64,000 bases of DNA, from assembly GCA_009741485.1 (NCBI GenBank), contig CM019228.1, positions 13,417,046 through 13,481,045 on the forward strand. Reading direction: 5' to 3'. A program made the translations under genes and the position numbers. Positions 1 through 11,100 of the stretch are shown here, piece after piece. The notes under the pieces are model-generated. The model was given only the letters and a program-made list of their open reading frames with translations, was not told where the DNA came from and ran no database searches. Numbering within the stretch: position 1 is the first letter of the stretch; each line of letters starts with the position of its first letter. The stretch comes from Malurus cyaneus samueli. Lineage: Eukaryota > Chordata > Aves > Passeriformes > Maluridae.

Positions 1-1284
1 GCCGCTCAAGGGGCTCTGTTTGCCCTGGGACAAAAGCCCCTGAAAAGGAGCGTGAGGTGCCACAGCCCCAGAACCCTCCATGGACACCATCCTGAGAGCT
101 GTTGCACCCTGATGGGGACTAAAGCCATGGAGATGGCCCACCCCCCAACCCTCAGACACCATCCGAGGAGCTCCATGTGCCCCTTGACCCGGAAGGTGCC
201 ACAGCCCCAGAGATGCCCCCCCACTTTGGGTGAGCCCTTTAATCTCTTTCCAGGGCCCATCCCAGGGTGGTTTTGGGTCTCCAGGCCCTTCCCAGCCTGT
301 CCTGCAGCAGGAGATGTTTCCACTGGAGCCCAGCCCCGAGCAGCAGCCTGCTAGACCCACATTTCGCCACTCGCCGCTCTGTCCTCGCCGGTATTTCCAT
401 TCCAGCCACACCGACAGCAGCAGCGGGAGCGGCCGCTCCCATGGAATATTGATGAGCTGTTTGCGGCGATGTCAAGAGTTGTACGAACACCCTCTCGGAG
501 CTCGGCAAGTTATCTAACGTGATTCTCACTCCGGGCGCTTCGTGTAATCGCTACAAGCGCTTTACAAATCCCTGCGACACTGCCGCGTTTCCTGACGGAG
601 GTGCGGTGTCCTGACACCAAGGCAGGAATCAGTCACCGCCGCTGCCTCATTAGCATCCCCAATTAGCAGCGGGCACCTGGTGGCCCCGCATGCCGATGAG
701 GAGGTGCGGGAGGCGCTCCTCACCCGCGCCAGGCATTCGCACCAATTCTGAGCTCCCTGCAAGGCTCCGGGACTGAATGTTCCCGTTTGCTCTGGGCAGT
801 AAAACCTGGAATTCTAACGAGCTTTCCAAGCGAGGCTGTTACATTCTGTATTTCACTAAATGCCTTTTCCTTGCTCTTTTCCTGCCATGCTGTCAGAGTG
901 ACCTTGCTGGTATCACCCAAACTGCAGGAAAAACAAAAACTCTCCAACAACATCTTTTAATGTTAGAAGTCAAGGCATTACTTTATTTTCTGGCCAGGAG
1001 TTGTTCTGGCCAGGATGTGCCACAAAATCATTCACCACACACAGCAGCCAGGGTGTGCAGAGGAAAATCATTCCATGGCACATGGATTGTACAAGATTTC
1101 CCCAAACTTTATCCAGTCAAACCCAGAGAACTCCATGGGTTCAATGTCATTGGTCCAACGTTGAGGCAGTTCTCAGCATTTGGGTTCCTATTGGATCTGA
1201 TTTCTTCCCTCTGATGCTATCAGGTCCTGCCCATCTCTTCTGTGCCAGAGCAGGTACCGACACACGGGGGGAGGTTTGGACGAT
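1..1284. other. Single-copy DNA, no gene recognised
   Basis: The open frames here are short and overlap on both strands. None has a recognisable domain or convincing splice context. The only distinct element is the CpG-dense block annotated separately. From about 741 to 1284 I see ordinary sequence without repeats I can name. Confidence 0.5.
363..735. promoter_or_regulatory. CpG-dense block (small CpG island-like)
   Basis: By hand count there are about 34 CG dinucleotides in roughly 375 bases, far more than the neighbouring DNA, which is CpG-poor. The block includes homeodomain-type cores such as CCCAATTAGC near 658-667. No TATA box, initiator or open reading frame of note accompanies it. 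It could be a small CpG island, a conserved regulatory element or a chance CpG-rich patch; function is inferred only from composition. Confidence 0.35.
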
Positions 1285-1613
1285 GGTACTGTGTCACTGA
1301 TGGTACTGAGTCATGTGGTCACTGATGTTCCCAGTGGTCATGTCATGTAAATGGTCACTGATGGTCACGTATGGTCACCATGGTTACTGATGGTCACTGA
1401 TGGTCACTGATGGTCATTGATGGCACAGATGGCCACTGATGGGTGGGTCAAGCATGGTCACATGGTGATTGTCACCATGATGGTCACTGATGTCATTGAT
1501 GGTCACTGATGGTCACTGATCATATTGATGGTCACTGATGGTCCTATATTGATGGTCATGAGGTCCAGATGGCACTGTGGTCACTTGATCACTGTTGGTC
1601 CACTGATGGTCAT
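1285..1613 (+). repeat. Minisatellite, 10-bp unit GGTCACTGAT
   Basis: Degenerate tandem copies of the decamer GGTCACTGAT, with variants such as GGTCATTGAT and GGCCACTGAT. They are cleanest at about 1385-1420 and 1485-1555. Interruptions break the 10-bp phase, so the array is old or its consensus is imperfect. It has no coding value. Confidence 0.85.
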
Positions 1614-3554
1614 ATAGATCCTTTCTTCTCTGTGCTTCTCCCACTCTGTTGAGCTGTGAAGCTCCTCAGACACAATGCCTGCAAAGAAAACTTCAGCGCC
1701 TTCCCCCAGCGGCAAAGGCAAACAAGACCTTTTGACTAAATTATATAAAAATTTTTAAACAGGTCTATTTTCCAACATGGGACTGTGGGGACGAAGGAGA
1801 TGCCATTTGAAATCTGGGAGTGCGTTCCCACATACACCTGATTTATGTGAATGAAGGGTGGGAGTGCAAAAACCCCTGGGATGTTTAACTTTGCTCTGTG
1901 TGTTTTAATTTGTGTGTTGCTTTCAGGAATTTCCCAGCAATTCCAGCTTACTAGAGGGGTTCAACACCAGCTTCCTCCACGTTCCATTTGGGTAAGTTCT
2001 GAATTGTTGGTTAGGTTGGACCTGCTGCCTTGGACTTTGACCACTTTGTTCTTGGCCAGCTTTCGTCAGCTGAAGGGGTCAGGGATATTTCAGTGAACTC
2101 AGAGGAGCCTCCAGTTTTTTATTTGTTCCCACCCTTAGAATGCATTCTTTATTTCCAGCGGATTTGTGGAAATTTCCAGAGTTTACACAACCTCAGAAAT
2201 GATTTCAGCCACGGGGGGAAGCAGAGCCATCCAGAAGGAATGGAGGGTTTCGTCGGAATCACAGAATATCCTGAGACTGGAAAGGGGCCCCCAGGAATCA
2301 GTCCAAACTCCGGCCCTGCACAGGACACCCCAACAATCCCACCCTGCATCTGGGTTGTGGGGGGAAGTATTTGGGGGAAAAAAAAGTGGCCTGAGGGTTC
2401 TGGGAAGGAGCAGAGTGACCCTCAGAGCCCCATTTTCCACTCCCACCTTAGCAGGGCCCTGCTCCAGCTCTGGGTGCTCCTGGTCCTGGTTTGGTGTCTC
2501 CCCCTGGAACCCAGGAGCTCCATTTTGGTCCAGCCTGGTGCCTCCAGGCCCCGCTGGCCAAGTGCTGGTCTGCACTGGCCATTGCCGTGTCCCTCCTGGC
2601 CACTCCCTGGGGTGATGCCATGGCTCGGAGCTGTCACCTCACTGTCACTGATCCCTTGACCTTGTCTGACCTCTGGGTTGACTCCCTGGCTTCCCCCTGG
2701 AGCTCTGTGGACTCCTGGCTGGACCACCATCCCTTGGTCTTGCTCCCTCATCCAGATCCTGTGGGGCAAGCTGTGGCTGCAGGGGCCTTTTCCAGTCCCA
2801 GAGTCATCCTAATCCTGTCCTTCCTTGAGGGATCAGCCTCACAAACCTCCCACATTCCGGCTCAGAACACGTGAGCAGAACAAAAAGCCACCCAGGTGGC
2901 CTCAAACTTGTCTAAGGCGGCCTCAGCCTTCCCCAGACGGCTAAATTCTGCTGCTTGTAAAGCCTTTTGTGGAGCTGGAACAATGCATGTGTGTACAAGG
3001 GGAATGCAGGCAAGATTTATACTTTTCAGGTTATTTTTGGTTTGCTTGGGAAAAAAAAAAAAAAAAAAAAAGAAAGAGATGAAAAAGATGAGAGTGGGCT
3101 CCAAACCCTGTTCCAAAGGCTGGAAGGGAAGCATCTGGTGTGCCTAGGGGTTGTCATGGTGAAGATGAGTGACACACAATAATGATGGATCCAGAGCCGT
3201 TCACCTTGATTTCCATGCCTTTGGGGCTTTGAAGGAGCCCGTGGCTTTGTGTGAGCGCTCATTGTGCGATTCGTTCAGAGCGCGGCTCGGCCATGGGGTG
3301 CGGAGCGATGCAAACCAGGGCAGCAAATCCGGCTCCCGCTGCTCCACGGGGCTCTGATCCCACTAATGGCCCCGGCCCAGCCCCGCCAGCACCTCCTGGG
3401 CTGCAGGGAAAGCAGGACAGCACTTTTTGTAACTGGCACTTCTCACTAAAAGGGGTTTATTTCATGTTCCCCGCCCGGATGGTGTTTGAGGGTGAGGGGG
3501 GCAGAGCTGTCCAGGCCCTAAAACCCCCTGAGCCTGGGCTGAGCTGCCAGCTTG
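1614..3554. other. Single-copy DNA, no gene recognised
   Basis: This stretch holds a CR1 scrap (2257-2355), an A21 run at 3051-3071 and otherwise unremarkable sequence. Open frames up to about 209 codons exist but overlap freely on opposite strands, lack recognisable domains and show no splice-site logic. I do not call them genes. Confidence 0.5.
2257..2355 (-). mobile_element. CR1 retrotransposon 3' fragment
   Basis: On the + strand it reads AATCACAGAAT, then CTGAGACTGGAAAGG, then CCCTGCACAGGACACCCCA, which is the reverse complement of a bird CR1 3' end. About 100 bases, non-coding and 5'-truncated, of a different subfamily from the young copies elsewhere in the window. Confidence 0.7.
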
Positions 3555-4092
3555 GGCAGCAGGGGAGGGGGGTTCTGCCTCTGTGCCCCCTCAGCTGAGA
3601 CCCCAGCCCAGCCCTGGGCCCAGCACAGGAGGGACCTGGAGCTGCTGGAGGAGTCCAGAGGAGGCCACGGAGTTGCTCCAGGGCTGGAGCCCCTCTGCTC
3701 TGGAGCCAGGCTGGGAGAGCTGGGGGTGCTCCAGGGAGAGCTCAGAGCCCCTTTTGGGGCCTTAAGGGGCTCCAGGAGAGCTGGAGAGGGACTGGGGACA
3801 AGGGATGGAGGGACAGGACACAGGGAATGGCTTCCCAGTGCCAGAGGGCAGGGATGGATGGATATTGGGAAGGAATTGTTCCCTGGGAGGGTGGGAGGCC
3901 CTGGCACAGGGTGCCAGAGAAGCTGTGGCTGCCCCTGGATCCCTGGCAGTGCCCAAGGCCAGGCTGGACATTGGGGCTGGGAGCAGCCTGGGACAGTGGG
4001 AGGTGTCCCTGCCATGGCAGGGGTGGCACTGGGTGGGATTTGGACCCATTCCACCCAAACCATTCATGATTCTGCGATTCCATGATGCACCA
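3555..4092 (+). mobile_element. CR1 retrotransposon, 3' part
   Basis: Runs in sense orientation through CAGCACAGGAGGGACCTGG, GGAGCTGCTGGAGGAGTCC, GGCCCTGGCACAGGGTGCC and TGTCCCTGCCATGGCAGG, ending with the short tail ATTCTGCGATTCCATGATG. These blocks are the distal ORF2/3' UTR part of avian CR1. The reverse-transcriptase core is absent, so the copy is 5'-truncated and dead. Low divergence from the other copies suggests a fairly young subfamily. Confidence 0.9.
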
Positions 4093-4169
4093 ACTCTCCC
4101 TGGACATCCCAGGGAATCCAGGCACCGAGCCCTACGCCGCTGGGTCTGCCTGGAGCTGTGGGTCTCCCG

Positions 4170-4815
4170 ATGTGGGGTCTGTGCTGGCTCTCAGCAGCCT
4201 GGGAGATATGTCTGAGATGTGACCCAGGGAGGGATCATCAGGCCCAGGGAGAGACAGTCGTGCCCAAGCAGAGGCAATGTGACCTAGGGTTTGATGCTCC
4301 TGGAATAAGGGGTTTGGCTGGGGTCAGTGTGGGGCCAGCACATCTGGGGAGAAGCAGAGCAGAGCTGCAGGGGAGGCACCAGTGGGGTTTGCCCCGAGGG
4401 ACCATCACACTTCAGTGGTGTTGTGGTCAATCCCCACGAGCGGGGATCAATCCTGGGGGCAACTCAGAGCCCCTGAGGGCACAGGGAACCCTCACTGACC
4501 TCATGTTGCCTCCATTGGATCGTCCCTCGTGGGATTGACCACAACACGCACTGAAGTGCTGATGGTCCTCGGGGCAAACCCCCACTGGTGCGCTCACCCT
4601 GCAGCTCTGGCTCTGCTTCTCCCCAGAATGGTGCTGGCCCCACACTGACCCCAGCCAAACCCCTTATTCCAGGAGCATCAAACCCTAGGTCACATTGCCT
4701 CTGCTTGGGTCACGACTGTCTCTCCCTGGGCCTGATGATCCCTCCCTGGGTCACATCTCAGACATATCTCCCAGGCTGCTGACAGCCAGGAGGTGCCCAG
4801 CACAGGGGGAGGACA
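4170..4815. repeat. Long near-perfect palindrome (fold-back element?)
   Basis: The left arm (about 4170-4466) is the reverse complement of the right arm (about 4515-4815), with a spacer of roughly 50 bases centred near 4488. For example, GAGATATGTCTGAGATGTGA at 4203 pairs with TCACATCTCAGACATATCTC near 4751. Mismatches are few, mostly single-base indels, so the arms are much more alike than old interspersed repeats here. I see no transposase and no clear target-site duplication. It could be a fold-back or MITE-like element, a local inverted duplication, or a sequencing fold-back. Confidence 0.9.
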
Positions 4816-5184
4816 CTGCAGGGAGGGAGAGGTCCCTGGGTGTCCCCTTTGCTTCTCCTCCTGCTGCAGGTTGGGTTTGGGGTGACATCCCTGAGCTCCC
4901 TCCTCCATGGGGTCATTGTCCAGCACCGTGCCGGGCTCTTCCCATGGCAATGCTGAGCATTCCCACCCATCCCTGGGTCCTGCAGCCCCTCGTCCTTTGT
5001 GCAGAGCCCTCCTGCACGGAGAACAAATGGGGTTTGTGCCTCAGTGTCCCTGCGGTGCCACGTCCCACACTGGACTCCCCAGTCCTGGGGTGTAAATTCA
5101 CACCATACCCCCCACCCCCAGCTCCACCCTCAGCATTTCCCCAGCCCTGTGGAGCCCATGGGAGCTGTAGAATAGTGGAAAACA
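4816..5184. other. Single-copy DNA, nothing recognised
   Basis: C- and T-rich sequence with no named repeat. The open frames cover both strands without recognisable domains. Confidence 0.4.
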
Positions 5185-5400
5185 CCATAGAGTCATTGAG
5201 GCAGGAAAAAACCTCCAAGGCCATCACATCCTATCTTCAGCCGCGGTCAGAAATCCCCAAGGGCCACCTCTGCTCACTTTTTAACCTCTCCAGGGATGGT
5301 GACTCCATCCTGACAGCTGTGCCAGGGTCTGACCACCCTTTCAGAGAATAAATATCCCCTAATTTCCAATTTGAGCCTCTCCTGAAATGCTGAAGTTTCA
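5185..5400 (-). mobile_element. CR1 fragment, older subfamily
   Basis: On the + strand CATAGAGTCATTGAGGCAGG, ACCTCCAAGGCCATCAC, CTCCAGGGATGGTGACTCC and TGACCACCCTTTCAGAGAA match the reversed 3' region of an older bird CR1 type. Divergence is visibly higher than in the young copies at 3.6 and 5.8 kb. Confidence 0.75.
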
Positions 5401-5757
5401 CAAACACTTTTGTGCCTGGTGTCACCACGCATGGAAGTTTGGAAGGCTCAGCGCTCCCACATCAGTCTCAGGGAACTGAGTCACACCAAGACTAAAATGT
5501 CTCCAAAACATCTCAGTGCATTTCAGGAGTTTCTGTTTTCCAGCCTCAATAAATGTTTTTGAGTGTTGAGAACGATCTGGGTGCCTCCTGCCTAAAATCA
5601 GTGGGCTTTTGGTCAAGATGGAGCTCCAAAAAATGGGCTTTTGCCCAAAATGCCTGTGGACATCTATGACTCTGAGAAGAGTCGGGATTCCTTTTCCTCA
5701 AGATTTTGCAGGAAATATTTACAGCAGGAACATGCTGGGGGATTTCTCACAAGAACA
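5401..5757. other. Single-copy DNA, nothing recognised
   Basis: About 360 bases between two CR1 copies. I see no repeat, gene or regulatory signal in it. Confidence 0.4.
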
Positions 5758-6045
5758 TGGAGTTACAGGACAGAGGGAATGGCTTTGAGGTGAAAGGAAG
5801 GAGGATTAAATTGAGTATTGGGAAGGAATTCCTCCCTGGGAGGGTGGGCAGGCCCTGGCACAGGGTGCCCAGAGAAGCTGTGGCTGCCCCTGGATCCCTG
5901 GCAGTGTCCAAGGCCAGGCTGGACACTGGGGCTGGGAGCAGCCTGGGACAGTGGGAGGTGTCCCTGGACATGGCAGGGGTGGCACTGGATGAGCTCTAAG
6001 ACCTTTTCCAACCCCAAACTATCCCATAATTCCATGATTCCACAG
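5758..6045 (+). mobile_element. CR1 retrotransposon 3' end
   Basis: Sense-strand blocks GGGAAGGAATTCCTCCCTGG, GGCCCTGGCACAGGGTGCCC, CAGCCTGGGACAGTGGGAGG and TTCCATGATTCCA identify the last 290 bases of a young CR1. It is 5'-truncated and non-coding. Confidence 0.9.
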
Positions 6046-6675
6046 CCCTGCAACCATCACTGAAAAAAAACCCCAAAGACAACAGCTTCAAAAAATGAAA
6101 ATTTTAGTGGAAAACCGCAATCCCTGGGTGATTTCCTTCCCCAACATTGAGGGGAAATGTTGAAGAAAGTGGAATTTTGCTGCGAAGGAGTGGGAGCTGC
6201 TGCTGCTCCTCAGGCAGCTGGAGCATGAGCTCATCGAGGCAAAATAGCAGCAGAGCCGGTGCTCTGGGGGCGAAGGCGTCTGGGGAGCGGCAGCAGATTG
6301 TTGCACCCGGGAAAGGCATTAGGATTCAACAAGTGCAAACTGACAATCACGAGGAAGGAGCGGGGAGGGAGGAGAGCAGGTTAATTAGCAACCCGGAGGA
6401 ATCGAAGGCCACGAGCTCAGCAGAACTTGGTGTAGGAATTAATTAAAGGTTTGTTTGGAGCTGAGCTTGACGATAAAGAAAAAAAAAAAAAACTAAAAAT
6501 CCCCTGTTGCATCCTGACACTCGGAGCGGGTCCTGGAGCGCTGCCAGGCGCTGGCACAGCCCCGGTTTGCACCTCCAGGAGCCCGCGGACAGGAGGGAGA
6601 ATTAATTGTACAGAGGCGGCAGAGGTGTCCGGGAGCTCCTGTCCGGGAGCTGCCCCATCCCTGCGCCCTGCTGAG
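6046..6675. other. Single-copy DNA, nothing recognised
   Basis: Contains an A14 run at 6479-6492 and moderately CpG-rich sequence after 6520. No gene or named repeat is visible. Confidence 0.4.
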
Positions 6676-7468
6676 CGGGATCGGGACAGGGAGAGAGGGA
6701 CGGGATCGGGACAGGGAGAGAGGGATGGGATCGGGACAGGGAGAGAGGGATGGGATCGGGACAGAGGGAGCAGAGGGACGGGATCGGGACAGGGAGGGAG
6801 CAGAGAGAGGGATCGGGACAGGGAGAGAGGGACGGGATCGGGACAGGGACAGAGGGAGGTCGGACAGGAGAGAGAGGGATGGGATCGGGACAGGAGAGAG
6901 AGGGATGGGATCGGACGGGAGAGGACGGATCGGGACAGGGACAGAGGGATGGGATCGGGACAGGGACAGAGGGAAGGGATCGGGACAGGGAGAGAGGGAC
7001 GACGGGGCGGGACAGGGAGAGAGAGGCTGGGTCGGGACAGGGAGAGAGGGGATGGGATCGGACGGGACAGGGAGGGATCGGGATCGGGACAGGGACAGAG
7101 GGACGGATCGGGACAGGGACAGAGGGATGGTCGGGACAGGGACGAGGGATGGGATCGGATGACAGGGACAGAGGGAAGGGATCGGGACAGGGAGAGAGGG
7201 ACGGGGTCGGGACAGGGAGAGAGGGACGGGGTCGGGACAGGGAGAGAGGGATGAGATCGGGACAGGGAGAGAGGGATGGGATCGGGACAGGTAGGGAGCA
7301 GAGGGACGGGGATCGGACAGGGAGGGAGCAGGAGAGATGGGATCGGGACAGGGAGAGAGTGGAGGGATAATCGGGACAGGGAGAGAGGAGGGATCGGGAC
7401 AGGGAGAGAGGATGGGATCGGGACAGGGAGGGAGAGAGGGACGGGATCGGGACAGGGAGGGAGGGATC
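6676..7468 (+). repeat. G-rich minisatellite, about 24-26 bp unit
   Basis: Roughly thirty imperfect units built from GGGATCGGGACAGGGAGAGA followed by GGGA. Each unit carries three or four G-runs separated by 3-6 bases, a G-quadruplex-prone layout, on the + strand. The array has few stop codons, so long open frames (up to 531 codons on the - strand, rich in Ser-Leu-Pro-Val) are a by-product and not a gene. Units vary in length, with some carrying GGGAGGGAGCA instead of GGGAGAGA. Confidence 0.95.
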
Positions 7469-7712
7469 CGGCCCGGGATGGAGGGGATCCTGCGGGGATG
7501 GAGAGATCCAGCTGGGGAGGGAGGGGATCTTGCAGGGTTAGAGGGGATCCAGTGGGGATGGAGAGATCCTGATCCTGCTGGGGATGGAGGGATCCAGTCA
7601 GGGATGGAGGGGATCCTGTGATGATGGAGGGGATCCTGTGATGATGGAGGGGATCCTGATCTGGCCAGGGATGAAGGGATCTGGCCCGGGATGGAGGGGA
7701 CCCTGTGGGGAT
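7469..7712 (+). repeat. Second minisatellite, GGGGATGGAGGGGATCC units
   Basis: About nine degenerate units around GATGGAGGGGATCC with variable spacers (CAGCTGGG, TGTGATGAT), directly abutting the previous array. The GGGATC core is shared, so this may be a diverged edge of the same array. Confidence 0.8.
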
Positions 7713-8105
7713 GGGGCAGGCAGCACTCAGGGCTGCAGCGCTGTGGGGACAGGGACAGGGAAAGGTCCAGGGGGACTTTGGAGTCAGGAAAAGAGCCACG
7801 GGGACTTTGGGACAAGGAAAGGGCCAGGGGGGCATTGTGGGCAGGGCAGGAGTGGAGCTGGGGACGATGTGGGCAGGGCAGGAATGGAGACGAACGCAAT
7901 CCCTGCAGGGCTCCATTCCCTTTTCCCCAGGGATAATCCCCTCACCGTGCCAGACCAAGCACGGGGGCAGTTGAGGGCTTGCAGGGAGGCTGTGCTGGTG
8001 CAGGGGCACCACGAGAATTCCTTCAGGGGGAGCAGCAGGAATGCAGCTGCTCTGCTCCCATCCTGAGGGCAGAGAGAATTCCTGGCTGGGCTTGGAGCAG
8101 AGAAT
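7713..8105. other. Single-copy DNA, nothing recognised
   Basis: G-rich sequence with a weak repeat of GGGACTTTGG near 7773-7811. No gene seen. Confidence 0.4.
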
Positions 8106-8242
8106 CCCATATGGTTTGGGTTGGGAGGGCCCTTAAAGCCCATCCCATCCCACCCTATCCCATGGCAGGGACACCTTCCACTGTCCCAGGCTGCTCCAAG
8201 CCCCAATGTCCAGCCTGGCCTTGGACACTGCCAGGACCTTGA
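8106..8242 (-). mobile_element. CR1 retrotransposon 3' end
   Basis: ATGGTTTGGGTTGGGAGGGC, CCCATGGCAGGGACACCTTC and CCAATGTCCAGCCTGGCCTT are the reversed last 130 bases of a young CR1. It stops abruptly at the end of a GGACACTGCCAGGAC block, as expected of 5' truncation. Confidence 0.9.
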
Positions 8243-10726
8243 TGTTTGTTTCTGCACTGTTGAGAGGTGCAAGGACCTTTGTTTGAGCCTGAAGCAGGAC
8301 ACAGTGACACAATAGCGGCCTCCAGGCCATTGAGGTCCCTCTCAGCTTGGGGCTGACAGATATAACCATGAAAAGCACCTGACATCATCCCCTGGTTTTA
8401 AACACCAACACTGGGCATTACCTAATCCATGGGAAATGGGTTGGGAAGTGACAGCAGACTCCAGAGCACGAGGAATCGACACAGAACTGTCACGGAACGG
8501 GGCCATTTCTGTTGGGATCGCAAGGAAACGCTGCAGCCTTTGTACTTTTCAACTTCTCTATCAATTACCTAAAAATAAACGCGGAATTTGCAGATAACAT
8601 CAGACCTGGCAGGATGGATGTGCAGATAAAAGCAGGCAGCTCTGCAGCCGGGGATCATTGCTCCATTAAAATGTGTTTTCTCACCAGCAGATGAGTGTCG
8701 GGAGGTTTGGGGCAGGGCACCTGGAGCTGGGGAGGCTCCAGTTCCAGTGGGGAGCAGGGGGAGGTGACAGTGCTGAATGTCCCTGCCAGGCCAGCACCTT
8801 GGGGTGGGATTTCCCAGCATCCAGGACAGGGGGAAAAGGGAATTTTGGCTTTATCCAAGGCATTGCAGGGACTGGTAGGAAGATGCTTTTGCTCTGATAC
8901 TCTCTGCTTAGGGAGATCCAAGGGATATTGGTGCTGTGGGATTAACTGGGGGTGTTGCTGGTGTTACTGGTGGGCAGGGTACTGTCAGCTCACGGCCAGA
9001 CTGGGCACTGCCTTGGACAGCTCCCCTTGGGCAGGGATCCCAGGGGATTTCTGTCCCCAAATCCCTGCCAGGTGGCCCTGGAGGGGTGTTTGGGGCTGGG
9101 CTGTGTGCCAGGGAGTGCTCGGGGTACCCACAAGGATGTGGCACCACCAAAGGTGCTCCCGTCAGGCTTGGATGCATCAGGACACCGCTCCAGACCCCAC
9201 CTGGCACCGGTCCCCACTGGGTGTGACACAGAGCCCTCTGTGGGACCCAGCTCTGGGGTCCCTCGGGCCCTCCTGGGGTGACAGAGAAGAGCCAAACACA
9301 ACTTCCCAGCTCCTTTTCCCTTCCCAAGGGCTGCGATCCCCAGTGTGGGATCCCTGAGGAGCAGCAGGAGCTGGGAATGCTCCAGCCTGGTGGTGCAGGG
9401 GCAGGTGACTCTAAAAATGTCCCTCAGTGCGTCACAAAATCACAGAATGGCTTTGGGTCACCTGAAGGAAGCTTTGGGACAATCTATTCTGTCTCAGCTC
9501 TGTTGCATTTAAATCATTTCCATTTTACACCTGAGCAGGAGCAGCCCTGGCTGGAGCAGTGTCCCAGGGCCCTGGAATTCTGTGTTTCTGAGCTGTTCCT
9601 GCTCCCTGGCAGGTGAAAAATGTCCTATGAGAGACAGGAATAAATAAAATAGGGACAGGAATAAATACAAGAGACTTCTATTGTTGTTCTTTTCACGTGG
9701 AGACCATTGATCTCCTGGCCAAATTTCACTTCCTAAATGACAAATGGTTGAACTGCTGAGCTGCAGGGTCTCTCTAGAAAGAAAAGAGTTTTATTTCATA
9801 TCTCCACTATTAGGAGATGTAGTTGTCCATTCTGTGAGGGCGCTGATGTGACATCAGACACAGCTTTGAGGGCAGAGCTGGACCTTGCTCTGCCTCATGA
9901 GCACAGGGACAGAAGGAAAGTGCCATTTCCGTGGATTCAGAGCTCCAGCACAGTCCGGTGCCTGGGAAATGAGTGGTGCAAGTGCCTCTGGAAGAGGGAT
10001 TTCTGTAGGAACATCACGTTTTGTGGGATCTGTCTGTGCAGCCTTAGAGGTTACAGAGCAGGGACAGGGTCTGGCTGCAGCCACTGCCACCAGAGCTGCT
10101 CGGTCAAACCAGGGTGGGGACTCTTTCCCAGGCTGTCCAGAGAAATGAAAAGGGGGCTGAGGAGGGTGGGAATGCTCTGGAATGCTCTGGGATGCTCTGG
10201 GATGCTAGGCGGGTTCCAGAGGCAGAGCAGGCTTTTCTCAGTGTTCTGTGCAGAATTAATGATGCAGCTGAAGGGGGAGTGGGGATGGTGCAGGGACCCG
10301 CAGATCAGAGGGAAGATAACCAGATGTAAGCATCTCCAGTTCCTACAATAGGGGGATTCTTTTTCTGGAGGTGCTGAAGAGAAAAGAAGAATTTTACCAG
10401 CAGCCCCGGAGCTGATGCGGGTGAGACAGCAGCCCCGAGCCTCCTGAGAGAGGGGGATTTATTTAGAAGACAACCACAGGCAAATATGTTCTTTTTTCTT
10501 GCCTTGCTTTTTGATGAGGAATATTGCTGGGATCAGCTCAGGGGAGGGAGGCTTTGATCATCCTCTCGGAGAGCGAAAAAAGCTGCTTTGAATTCTGCTG
10601 CAGAGCGATTCTTAGGAGGGGCAGTGGGAGGGACGCTCACCCTGGGGCAGAGCCCTGGGCGGGTGTGGGACTGGCCCCTGTCCCCATCCTGCCCTCAGAT
10701 CGGAGGGGAATTGGGAGCAGGAATCT
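8243..10726. other. Single-copy DNA, no gene recognised
   Basis: About 2.5 kb without a recognisable gene. It has a faint CR1-like start at 9437 (AAAATCACAGAATGGCTTTGG), a doubled GACAGGAATAAATA at about 9633-9672 and a short decamer array at 10169-10208. Open frames up to 220 codons overlap on both strands with no domain. Confidence 0.45.
10169..10208 (+). repeat. Short tandem repeat, GGAATGCTCT x4
   Basis: Four head-to-tail copies of the decamer GG(A/G)ATGCTCT. Confidence 0.85.
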
Positions 10727-11100
10727 GGAATGGTTTGGGACGGAAGGACCTTAGAGCCATCCAGCCCCCTGCCATGGCAGGGACACCTTCCACTGTCCCA
10801 GGCTGCTCCCAGCCCCAATGTCCAGCCTGGCCTTGGACACTGCCAGGGATCCAGGGGCAGCCACAGCTTCTCTGGCACCCTGTGCCAGGGCCTCCCCACC
10901 CTCCAGGGAACAATTCCCTTCCCAATATCCCATCCATCCCTGCCCTCTGGACTGGGAAGCCATTCCCTGTGTCCTGTCCCTCCATCCCTTGTCCCCAGTC
11001 CCTCTCCAGCTCTCCTGGAGCCCCTTTGGGCCCTGCAAGGGGCTCTGAGCTCTCCTTGAAGCACCCCCAGCTCTCCAGCCTGGCTCACTCTCCAAGTTCT
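10727..11100 (-). mobile_element. CR1 retrotransposon, 3' part
   Basis: A nearly complete reversed 3' half of young CR1: GGAATGGTTTGGGACGG, CTGCCATGGCAGGGACACC, GGCAGCCACAGCTTCTCTGG, CTCCCTTGTCCCCAG-like blocks and GGGGCTCTGAGCTCTCCTTG. It lies in opposite orientation to the copies at 3.6 and 5.8 kb. Its 5' end is ragged near 11.1 kb. Confidence 0.9.

Noticed and set aside
1285..7712. CRISPR array
   Set aside because: The tandem units have no unique spacers of constant length, and the sequence is clearly vertebrate.
6417..8012. 531-codon minus-strand frame rich in Pro/Ser/Leu/Val, and matching plus-strand Gly/Asp/Arg frames
   Set aside because: It lies almost wholly in the 24-26 bp G-rich minisatellite. 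Several frames on both strands are open at once because the unit lacks stops. No signal peptide, domain or splice structure.
8530..8620. Reverse-transcriptase scrap (Leu-Phe-Asn ... Phe-Ala-Asp-Asn)
   Set aside because: A short frame segment superficially like a CR1 RT motif, but no other conserved RT block surrounds it. Could be chance.
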